Origin: Spirochaetaceae bacterium UBA1306
Lineage (GTDB): Bacteria > Spirochaetota > Spirochaetia > Treponematales > Rectinemataceae
DNA: 5,125 nt
Direction: 5' to 3'
Assembly (NCBI GenBank): GCA_002307245.1
Contig: DBTW01000220.1
Coordinates: forward strand, 1-5,125
Shown: in pieces, positions 1 to 5,125 of the stretch
How the letters are laid out: every line of letters starts with the position of its first letter
How positions within the stretch are numbered: position 1 is the stretch's first letter
The notes under the pieces: model-generated
The model's database searches: none
Told to the model about the DNA's origin: nothing
The model's input: the letters and a program-made list of their open reading frames with translations, nothing else
Made by a program: the position numbers and the translations under genes

Positions 1-945
1 GGCCTTGCCATCCTTGTTGGCGAGCTTGCCTACGGTGGTGGCGGCGGGCTTCCCGGCAGCGAGGCTGGCGGCGAGCTCATAGGTAGCGGTGCCCTGGCCC
101 TTGTCGTCGTTCAGAACGGTGCCGAGGAGGGTTCCCTGCTCGAGGGCGTCGAGGGCGGGGGGAGTGGCGTCGACGCCGACTACCGGCATGTACTTGCCGC
201 CCTTGAAGTAACCGGCGGCCTTGAGGGCCTCGATGGCGCCGAGGGCCATATCGTCATTGTTCGCGAAGACGATCTCGATCTTGCCGGCGTAGGCGGCGAG
301 CCAAGCGGCCATCTTCTCCTGGGCCTTCGGGCGGTCCCACATCGCGGTGTCGACGGCGAGCTGCTCAACCTTGATGCCGGCGGCCTGCACGGCCTCGATG
401 GAGAACTGGGTGCGATACTTGGCGTCGGAGTTGGAAGGATCGCCCATCAGCATGACGTACTGGAGCTTGCCATCCTTATTGAGGTCGGCTTCGGGGTGCG
501 CCTTCCAATACTTGGCGACGATCTGGCCTTCCATGGTACCGGATTCCTGAGCCTTGGCGCCGACGTAGTAAACGTTCGGGAAGGTGTTGAGGTCGAGGTC
601 GCCGGGCTCGCGGTTGAAGAGAACGAGGGGGACCTTCTTCTTCGCGGCCTTGTCGATAAGGACCTTGGCGGCCGAGGGGTCGACCATGTTGATCGCGAGG
701 GCCTTGACCTTCTGGGTCAGGAACTGGTCGACTTGATCATTCTGCTTGGGCTGGTCGAACTGGCTGTCCTGAGTCGAAAGATCTAGGTTGCCCTTGGCGA
801 GGGTCTCGATATTGTTGCGGACATAGGACATGAAAGTGTCGTCGAACTTGTAGATGCACATACCGACCTTGGGCGGGGCCGCGAAAGCCCCGACCGTGCA
901 GAAACACAGGGCGAGGGCGAGAAGGATTACCATTGCTTTCTTCAT
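1..945 (-). CDS. mglB: MglB-type periplasmic D-galactose/D-glucose-binding protein (3' end off window)
   Basis: Substrate-binding protein of an Mgl-type sugar ABC importer; it acts in the periplasm and hands sugar to the MglA/MglC partners, expected beyond the left edge. The frame is open from ATG at 945 to base 1 (315 codons); the E. coli protein has about 332, so only the tail is missing. Residues 1-22 form a Lys-Lys, hydrophobic signal peptide ending AFA. Most E. coli MglB ligands are present: DDTF (D36, F38), FNREP (N111), D174, R178, TAMWD (W203), NND (N230), GVDA (D259) and VLND (N279). The calcium loop DLNKDGKLQ (154-162) is intact with its distant Glu at 224. The ligand His (E. coli mature H152) is Asn172 here. 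Start choice: GGAGGT at 952-957 lies 6 nt before the ATG. It has its own upstream region after the cstA terminator. Family assignment is firm; the exact sugar is inferred. Confidence 0.93.
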   Translation of the reverse strand, partial: MKKAMVILLALALCFCTVGAFAAPPKVGMCIYKFDDTFMSYVRNNIETLAKGNLDLSTQDSQFDQPKQNDQVDQFLTQKVKALAINMVDPSAAKVLIDKAAKKKVPLVLFNREPGDLDLNTFPNVYYVGAKAQESGTMEGQIVAKYWKAHPEADLNKDGKLQYVMLMGDPSNSDAKYRTQFSIEAVQAAGIKVEQLAVDTAMWDRPKAQEKMAAWLAAYAGKIEIVFANNDDMALGAIEALKAAGYFKGGKYMPVVGVDATPPALDALEQGTLLGTVLNDDKGQGTATYELAASLAAGKPAATTVGKLANKDGKA

Positions 946-970
946 CCAGATACCTCCAGTTACAGATTCT

Positions 971-990
971 TGCGGCTTAGCATAGCCGCA
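971..990 (-). repeat. Perfect inverted repeat in the mglB leader (7-bp stem, 6-nt loop)
   Basis: TGCGGCT (971-977) pairs with AGCCGCA (984-990). It ends 13 bp upstream of the mglB Shine-Dalgarno, so it could be an mRNA hairpin affecting translation or stability, or an operator. A third copy of AGCCGCA lies at 1001-1007, 17 bp on. There is no T tract, so it is not an intrinsic terminator. Function is inferred. Confidence 0.5.
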
Positions 991-1013
991 GGCCCGGGGA
1001 AGCCGCACGGGCC
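991..1013 (-). repeat. Second GC-rich inverted repeat in the mglB leader
   Basis: GGCCCG (991-996) pairs with CGGGCC (1008-1013) around an 11-nt loop that itself holds an AGCCGCA copy (1001-1007). It abuts the 971-990 hairpin, so the mglB leader could form two adjacent stems, or an alternative stem pairing 971-977 with 1001-1007. It may be chance in GC-rich DNA. Confidence 0.35.
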
Positions 1014-1083
1014 CCACCAGACAGTCGAATGGTAGGGGCGGTTCCCGAATCCGAACATGCATCAGGCGGGCTAAGTGATGGAC

Positions 1084-1136
1084 AAATTGGGGGGAACACT
1101 CATTATTTCCCCCATAATTTTAATTTTTTGTGCATT
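1084..1136 (-). promoter_or_regulatory. AT-rich core with inverted repeat, probable mglB promoter/operator region
   Basis: Within the ~260 bp between the cstA terminator and mglB, bases 1114-1130 are nearly all A/T, in sharp contrast to the surroundings. On the minus strand this gives TAAAAT and AATAAT, each 5/6 to a -10 box, but no convincing -35 element is correctly spaced. Directly downstream is an inverted repeat: GGGGGAA (1090-1096) and TTCCCCC (1107-1113), 10 nt apart, extended outward by AAATT (1084-1088) and AATTT (1116-1120) with a small bulge. This arrangement suits a promoter with an overlapping operator. Read on the plus strand, the same element is a hairpin followed by a T-rich run and could stop antisense transcripts. 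The start site is not resolved. Confidence 0.4.
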
Positions 1137-1205
1137 CCCATGGATGATTCGGCAGAGTATGGGGAGAAAAGGTCGTTTCCATAAGGGCGAGGGCAGGGAT
1201 CGCGC

Positions 1206-1242
1206 AAAAAAGCCGACCGAGGCCTCGAGCTTCGGTCGGCTT
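1206..1242 (-). terminator. Rho-independent terminator of the cstA unit
   Basis: An 11-bp perfect stem, 1232-1242 with 1210-1220 (minus-strand AAGCCGACCGA / TCGGTCGGCTT), closes an 11-nt loop and is followed on the minus strand by six T (complement of A1206-A1211, partly inside the stem). It starts 37 nt after the cstA stop. It separates cstA from mglB, supporting independent transcription of mglB. Confidence 0.88.
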
Positions 1243-1245
1243 ATT

Positions 1246-1266
1246 GGCTCGCGTCGCGCGCGAGCC
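1246..1266 (-). repeat. Stable hairpin between the cstA stop and its terminator
   Basis: GGCTCGCG (1246-1253) and CGCGAGCC (1259-1266) form an 8-bp perfect GC-rich stem with a 5-nt loop. It lies 13 nt after the cstA stop and only 3 nt before the terminator stem, giving tandem hairpins. It lacks its own T tract. Likely roles are protection of the mRNA 3' end from exonucleases or help in RNA polymerase pausing (inference). Confidence 0.6.
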
Positions 1267-1279
1267 GGATGAGTTAGCC

Positions 1280-2935
1280 CTAGGCTTTCGCCGCGCTCGG
1301 TTTCTTCCTGAAAGCGAAGACCGCCTCCATGATAAGTATCACGGCGAGGACGAAGAGCACGACCGCCATGATGCCGAGGATGACGTTCGGAGCCCAGGCG
1401 CCCGCCTTGTCGACGGCCGTCCAGTACCCGTAGCCGAGAAGAGCGAGGGCGGTCAGGGTCACGCAGAACATGAAGATCATCGGGATGATCGTCATGAGAT
1501 TCTTCTTGCCGGACTTGGCGAGCCATGCCGATACGGCGAGGAGGGCCAGGGCGGCGAGAAGCTGGTTGGTCGATCCGAAGATCGGCCATATCCTCGCGTA
1601 GCCGTAGAGGATGAGGCCGATCGACGCGGCGACCGTGATGAGCGTCGCGACATACTTATCGGTGAGGAACTTCCTGAGCGCCTCGTTCTTGAGATCGGCG
1701 AAGAGCTCCTGGAAGATGTAGCGCCCGATCCGCGTCGCGGTGTCGAGGCTCGTCAGGGCGAAGGCCGAGTAGGAGAGGATGACGAAAACCTTGCCGACGT
1801 CCATGGGGAGGCCGAAGGTATTCATGAAGGTGGCCAGGCCCACGGCGAATTTCATGGCCGGGGAGCCCGTGAGCCCGCCTATGCTGATTACCGCGATGAG
1901 GGCGACGATGGCGACCAGGCCTTCGATGAGCATGGCGCCGTAGCCGATGGTGCGGGCGTCCTTCTCGCTATTGATCTGCTTGGCCGTCGTGCCCGAGGAC
2001 ACCAGGGAGTGGAAGCCCGAAATGGCTCCGCAGGCGACCGTGACGAAGAGGAAGGGAAAGAGGAACTGCCCGCCCACCTTGAAGGAGGTGAAGGCGGGGG
2101 TCACGATGGTGGGGCCGGTCATCAAGATGCCCACGAGTCCGCCGCCCAGCATGGAGTACAGGAGGAAGGAGCAGAGGTAGTCGCGCGGCTGGAGCAGGAA
2201 CCACACCGGCAGGACGGAGGCCAGGGCGATGTATACGAGGAGGATCACTATCCAAGTCGTCTTATCGAAGGCCAGGACCGGGAAGGCGAAGCCGAGCCAG
2301 ACGGCGCCGAAGAGGAGGGCGACGCCGACTATGGTCGATATCAAGAGGGGGGCGTTCCGCCGGTAGACGGCGATCCCGAAGGCGATGGCCAGGAAGATGA
2401 AGATGATCGAAGCCGTGCCCGCGCGCGCGCCGGTCATATCCGCGACCGCTCCGGCGGCCGGGGTGATGTAGGCGAAGGTGCTCGCGCAGATGTCGGTGAA
2501 TGCGGCGACCACGAGGATGAGAGTCAGCCAGGCGAAGATATTAAAGAGCTTCTTGCCCCGGTTTCCTATATTCGCCTTGATGACCTCGCCTATGGACTTG
2601 CTCTCGTGGCGGATCGACGCTAGGAGGGAGCCAAAATCATGCACGCCGCCGAAGAAGATAGACCCGATGGTTATCCAAAGGTAGACGGGCAGCCAACCGA
2701 AGACCATGGCGAGGATGGGGCCCGTGATGGGGCCGGCGCCCGCGATGGAGGAGAAGTGATGGCCGAGGAGAACAGCCGGCCGCGTCGGGCAATAGTCGAT
2801 ATCGTCACGCATCGTATGGGCGGGTGTCTTTCGGTTGGGATCGATCCCCCATTTCCTGGACAAGAATCCGCCGTACACGATGTAGGCGACCACGAAGAGG
2901 ACGATGCCTACGATCAACAGAACCAGAGCGCTCAT
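1280..2935 (-). CDS. cstA: CstA/BtsT-family carbon-starvation transporter (short form, 551 aa)
   Basis: Inner-membrane transporter of the CstA family. Characterised members import pyruvate (BtsT, CstA) or are linked to peptide uptake; the substrate here is not determined. The protein is mostly hydrophobic helices from residue 3 to about 540, with a short basic tail (FRKKPSAAKA). Family signatures are in order: RPAVLLGHHFSSIAGAGPI (52-70), GVHDFGS (97-103), GFHSLVSSGTTAKQ (307-320), SLDTATRIGRY (396-406) and WPIFGSTNQLLAALAL (450-465). E. coli CstA is about 700 aa; shorter forms of about this size occur in other phyla, and the reading frame is intact here. The ATG at 2935 overlaps the upstream stop as ATGA, and AAGGAGGT (2939-2946) sits just before it inside that gene. 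Stop is TAG, followed by tandem hairpins. It is therefore the second gene of a two-gene unit. Confidence 0.95.
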   Translation of the reverse strand: MSALVLLIVGIVLFVVAYIVYGGFLSRKWGIDPNRKTPAHTMRDDIDYCPTRPAVLLGHHFSSIAGAGPITGPILAMVFGWLPVYLWITIGSIFFGGVHDFGSLLASIRHESKSIGEVIKANIGNRGKKLFNIFAWLTLILVVAAFTDICASTFAYITPAAGAVADMTGARAGTASIIFIFLAIAFGIAVYRRNAPLLISTIVGVALLFGAVWLGFAFPVLAFDKTTWIVILLVYIALASVLPVWFLLQPRDYLCSFLLYSMLGGGLVGILMTGPTIVTPAFTSFKVGGQFLFPFLFVTVACGAISGFHSLVSSGTTAKQINSEKDARTIGYGAMLIEGLVAIVALIAVISIGGLTGSPAMKFAVGLATFMNTFGLPMDVGKVFVILSYSAFALTSLDTATRIGRYIFQELFADLKNEALRKFLTDKYVATLITVAASIGLILYGYARIWPIFGSTNQLLAALALLAVSAWLAKSGKKNLMTIIPMIFMFCVTLTALALLGYGYWTAVDKAGAWAPNVILGIMAVVLFVLAVILIMEAVFAFRKKPSAAKA

Positions 2936-3456
2936 AATACCTCCTTGGATATTTCCGCAGGGCGCGGTTCAAACGCCCGCGATGACCGCTTCGAGCGAGG
3001 GCTCAAGGCTAGAGTCTCCGCGGCGCAATCGACGAGGACCATTCGTCCTTCTGCGAAGCCGTGGAAATAGAGCTTGTACGAGCGATTCCAGCGGAAGCGC
3101 GATGCCGCCCTGGCGGCGGACGGGTCGACCCCCTCGCGGGCGACCAAGACCGCCGTAATGACTGAGAGCCTATGTTCCATGTCGGCGGCGACCAGCTTCT
3201 CGGCCGCCTCCTCGATCATCGACGCCGCTCGGGACACGTCGTCCTTTTCCACGCGCCCCAGGCATCGGACGATGATTATCTCCTCTTCCCAGAATTTATC
3301 GATGATGTCCTTCTGGGAGATAAAGGTCCTACCGAGATCCTGTCGACAGCGGGCGAGGATATCCACAGTGTCGGCTAACGGCACCGCGTTTCTCTCGATC
3401 GCGAAATGCCGCTCTAGCCTATTGCCGAGTAAGTCCAGGTATGTTTCAGATGTCAC
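2932..3456 (-). CDS. Uncharacterised cytosolic protein translationally coupled to cstA
   Basis: A 174-codon protein with no signal peptide or membrane segment. From memory its pattern resembles a small protein family of clostridia and spirochaetes listed as DUF8052; I could not verify this, and no function is known to me. Visible marks: an N-terminal helix YLDLLGNRLERHF (6-18), FISQKDIIDKF (45-55), EHRLSVITAVLVAREG (94-109) with a strand-like core, an aromatic/basic stretch RFRWNRSYKLYFHGF (120-134), then RMVLVD (138-143) and a Ser/Arg-rich tail. The start is GTG at 3456: no other in-frame ATG occurs until codon 80, and the conserved-looking N-terminus begins at once. No Shine-Dalgarno precedes it, and the promoter ends only 9 nt upstream, suggesting a leaderless mRNA. 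Its TGA overlaps the cstA ATG and its last codons carry the cstA ribosome site, so the two proteins are made together. A role tied to the transporter is inference. Confidence 0.82.
   Translation of the reverse strand: MTSETYLDLLGNRLERHFAIERNAVPLADTVDILARCRQDLGRTFISQKDIIDKFWEEEIIIVRCLGRVEKDDVSRAASMIEEAAEKLVAADMEHRLSVITAVLVAREGVDPSAARAASRFRWNRSYKLYFHGFAEGRMVLVDCAAETLALSPRSKRSSRAFEPRPAEISKEVL
2939..2946 (-). promoter_or_regulatory. Strong Shine-Dalgarno of cstA inside the upstream gene
   Basis: AAGGAGGT on the minus strand, 3 nt before the cstA ATG and within the last codons (SKEV) of the preceding gene. Together with the ATGA overlap it fixes the cstA start and supports coupled translation. 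The spacing is a little short. Confidence 0.8.
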
Positions 3457-3465
3457 TATTTTTCT

Positions 3466-3494
3466 ATCATATGACGCATTCCAAGCCCTGGCAA
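3466..3494 (-). promoter_or_regulatory. Sigma-70-type promoter TTGCCA-N17-TATGAT
   Basis: The -35 element TTGCCA (3489-3494) and the -10 element TATGAT (3466-3471) each match consensus at 5 of 6 bases with an ideal 17-bp spacer. It lies in the 69-bp gap between araD and the next gene. A start site 7-9 nt downstream of the -10 falls at 3457-3459, within 0-3 nt of the GTG at 3456. It would drive the small gene and cstA independently of araAD. No terminator hairpin is visible after araD, so some read-through from araAD is possible. Confidence 0.7.
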
Positions 3495-3525
3495 GTTTTA
3501 TTTGCGCCCGCTCCCTTGCGTCCCC

Positions 3526-4224
3526 CTATTTCACTTGCCCGTAATAGGCCGCCTTCCCGTGCTTGCGCTCGTAATGCTTGCGCATAACGTACTCCGGGAG
3601 GGGGGCAGAGGCCGGGTTCACCTGATAGGTGAGGATGGCCATCTTCGCCAGCTCCTCGAGGGCGGCCGCGTACTGCACCGCGGCCATCGCCCCCTTGCCC
3701 CAGGTAAATGGCCCGTGCCCCGCCACGATCACCATCGGGACCTCCAGGGGCTTCCTGCCCTTGAAGGTCCCGACTATCAGCTCGCCGGTGCCTAGCTCGT
3801 AGTCCTTCGCGAGCGCCTCGGCGGAGATCATCGCGGTGCAGGGCACTTCGCCCGCGGTCTGGTCCGCGTGCGTCGTCCCCAGGCAGGGGATGGACCGGCG
3901 CGCCTGGGCCCAGGCGACCGCATGCGGCGAGTGCGTATGGCAGACGCCTCGGATGCCGTCGAACTCCCGGTAGAGAACCTGGTGGGTCTTCGTGTCGGAG
4001 GAGGGCCTCAAGCTTCCCTCGACGACTTTCCCGTCGAGGTCCACGACGACCATCGAGTCCGGGGTGAGCTGGGGATACTCTAGGCCCGAGGGCTTGATCG
4101 CGAAAACGCCCAGGGCGGGATCGAAGGCCGAGACGTTGCCCCAGGTGAGGATCGCGAGGGAAAGCCTCGGGATCTCGAGGTTGGCCGCGCAAGCCTCCTC
4201 GCGGAGCGCATCGTACTTGGCCAT
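3526..4224 (-). CDS. araD: L-ribulose-5-phosphate 4-epimerase
   Basis: Cytosolic zinc-dependent class II aldolase-fold enzyme that turns L-ribulose-5-phosphate into D-xylulose-5-phosphate, the last step of L-arabinose entry into the pentose phosphate pathway. At 232 aa it matches the E. coli enzyme (231). Visible motifs: WGNVS (28-32), KPSG (44-47), SSDTKTH (75-81, with D77), HTHS (96-99), GTTHADQ (116-122) and GHGPFTWG (169-176). Zinc ligands are expected at H96, H98 and H170; the catalytic pair at D121 and the C-terminal YY (Y228), matching E. coli D120 and Y229. The ATG immediately follows the araA TAG with no intervening base; only a weak G-rich run precedes it, so translation probably depends on araA. 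Related epimerases (UlaF, SgbE) share these motifs, but the araA neighbour settles the call. Confidence 0.95.
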   Translation of the reverse strand: MAKYDALREEACAANLEIPRLSLAILTWGNVSAFDPALGVFAIKPSGLEYPQLTPDSMVVVDLDGKVVEGSLRPSSDTKTHQVLYREFDGIRGVCHTHSPHAVAWAQARRSIPCLGTTHADQTAGEVPCTAMISAEALAKDYELGTGELIVGTFKGRKPLEVPMVIVAGHGPFTWGKGAMAAVQYAAALEELAKMAILTYQVNPASAPLPEYVMRKHYERKHGKAAYYGQVK

Positions 4225-5125
4225 CTAGAGCCCCAGCCTGTAGGCGACCTCGTTCCAGCGGATCTCCTTGCGGAGCTCCTCGGGCTCGGTCTTGGCCCCG
4301 ATGAGGAGGAACTCGATCCCGGCAATCTCGGCCCAGTCGCGCATCCACTCGGTCTTCACGAAGCGCGAGTAGCCGGTGTGGTGGGCGCCGCCCGCGATGA
4401 TCCAGCACTCGGCCGCGCGGGCGAGGTCCGGGCGGGGCTTGAGGAGGACGCGCGCGACGGGGAGCTTGGGCATGGGCTTGGCCTCGATCGTGTCGACCTC
4501 GTTGACGATCATGCGCATCCTGCCGCCCATGTCGACTAACGTGACGTTGATGGCAGCGCCGGGCGCGCCGGAGAATACGAGGCGGGCGGGGTCGTCCTTG
4601 CCGCCGATGCCGAGGGGATGAACTTCGAGCCTGGGCTTGTCCTTCGCGATCGAGGGACAGACCTCGAGCATGTGCGCGCCGAGGGCCGCGGGGGCAGCGG
4701 GGTCGAGGTTGTAGGTGTAGTCCTCGAGGAAGGACACGCCGCCCAGCCCCGAGGCCATGACCTTCATGGCGCGGACGATGCAGGCGGTCTTCCAGTCGCC
4801 CTCGGCGCCGAAGCCGTAGCCCGCGGCCATTAGGCGCTGGCTGGCGAGGCCGGGCAGCTGGGGAAGGCCATGGAGGTCCTGGAAGGTGTCGGTGTAGGCG
4901 CCAAAGCCCCCCGCCTCGAGGAACTTCTTCATGCCGAGCTCGAGACGAGCCTGCTCGCGCACGCGAGCCAGGCCCGCGCCGCTCTTGGCCTCGGGCGCGA
5001 TCTCGTACTCCTTCTCGTAGACCTTCACGAGCGCGTCGATCTCGGCATCCTTGACCGTGTTGACCACGTCGGCGAGGTCGCCGATGCCGTAGCCGTTCAC
5101 GGACCAGCCGAGCTTGATCTGGGCC
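4225..5125 (-). CDS. araA: L-arabinose isomerase (5' end off window)
   Basis: Cytosolic Mn-dependent isomerase that converts L-arabinose to L-ribulose, the first step of the pathway. The frame is open through the right edge: the codons at 5101-5124 read AQIKLGWS and run on into VNGYGIGDL, matching the AQIKFGFSVN segment of E. coli AraA near residue 221. The GTG at 5100 is therefore not the start, and about 200 N-terminal residues lie outside. Metal and catalytic residues of the family are present: the Glu of GAEGDWK (codon 4801-4803), the Glu of FLEDYTY (4723-4725), the His of AHMLEVCPS (4672-4674) and the second His of GGAHHT (4378-4380), equivalent to E. coli E306, E333, H350 and H450. GIGGKDDPARL is also conserved. 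It ends RWNEVAYRLGL before TAG and abuts araD. Confidence 0.95.
   Translation of the reverse strand, partial: AQIKLGWSVNGYGIGDLADVVNTVKDAEIDALVKVYEKEYEIAPEAKSGAGLARVREQARLELGMKKFLEAGGFGAYTDTFQDLHGLPQLPGLASQRLMAAGYGFGAEGDWKTACIVRAMKVMASGLGGVSFLEDYTYNLDPAAPAALGAHMLEVCPSIAKDKPRLEVHPLGIGGKDDPARLVFSGAPGAAINVTLVDMGGRMRMIVNEVDTIEAKPMPKLPVARVLLKPRPDLARAAECWIIAGGAHHTGYSRFVKTEWMRDWAEIAGIEFLLIGAKTEPEELRKEIRWNEVAYRLGL

Noticed and set aside
496..786. A 96-codon plus-strand frame
   Set aside because: It is antisense to mglB, whose own frame is intact and carries the sugar and calcium ligands.
1075..1272. A 65-codon plus-strand frame in the gap between cstA and mglB
   Set aside because: It has no ribosome site and no recognised motif, and it runs through the palindrome and terminator.
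1071..1589. A 172-codon minus-strand open frame running from cstA through the terminator
   Set aside because: It is out of frame within the 3' end of cstA and reads through the hairpins and the T tract; composition is low-complexity Arg/Pro-rich.
1244..2623. A 459-codon open frame on the plus strand
   Set aside because: It lies wholly antisense to cstA, which has clear family motifs. Its product is an improbable Glu/Asp/Gly/Arg-rich chain with no fold signature, as expected from the opposite strand of a GC-rich membrane-protein gene.
3476..3494. Possible operator palindrome overlapping the -35 element (TTGCCA...TTGGAA)
   Set aside because: Only about 10 of 16 positions are symmetrical, which is not above expectation.
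3467..4408. A 313-codon open frame on the minus strand
   Set aside because: It crosses the araA/araD junction in another frame; both true genes have intact catalytic motifs, and this product is Arg/Pro/Gly-rich noise.
5098..5100. GTG as the start of the araA-like gene
   Set aside because: The conserved isomerase sequence continues upstream to the window edge, so the gene is truncated by the window rather than starting here.

Overview
The window is GC-rich bacterial chromosome in which every supported gene lies on the minus strand, so transcription runs from right to left. The contents fit a free-living or host-associated sugar-using anaerobe. A spirochaete (Spirochaeta/Treponema relative) is my best guess, from the short CstA form, the MglB-type binding protein and the small CstA-linked protein. 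That taxonomic guess is inference and was not tested.

Layout in order of transcription: (1) 5125-4225, the C-terminal ~300 codons of L-arabinose isomerase (araA), cut by the right edge. (2) 4224-3526, a complete L-ribulose-5-phosphate 4-epimerase (araD), whose ATG directly follows the araA stop. (3) A 69-bp gap with a near-consensus promoter, TTGCCA-N17-TATGAT. (4) 3456-2932, a 174-codon uncharacterised protein with a GTG start so close to that promoter that its mRNA may be leaderless. (5) 2935-1280, a complete short-form CstA/BtsT transporter overlapping the previous gene by ATGA. (6) Two tandem hairpins, the second followed by a T tract, ending this unit. (7) A ~260-bp regulatory gap with an AT-rich core and several inverted repeats. 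(8) 945-1, an MglB-type galactose/glucose-binding protein cut by the left edge shortly before its C-terminus.

Functionally, araA and araD supply the first and third steps of L-arabinose catabolism (arabinose to ribulose, and ribulose-5-P to xylulose-5-P). The ribulokinase is not in view. CstA probably imports pyruvate or peptides and is paired with a small cytosolic protein of unknown role. The MglB-like protein would deliver hexose to an Mgl ABC transporter, probably encoded beyond the left edge. The window therefore holds three transcription units centred on carbon uptake and pentose use. No mobile element, CRISPR array, tRNA or rRNA was seen. The least described part is the small protein coupled to cstA and its possibly leaderless promoter.
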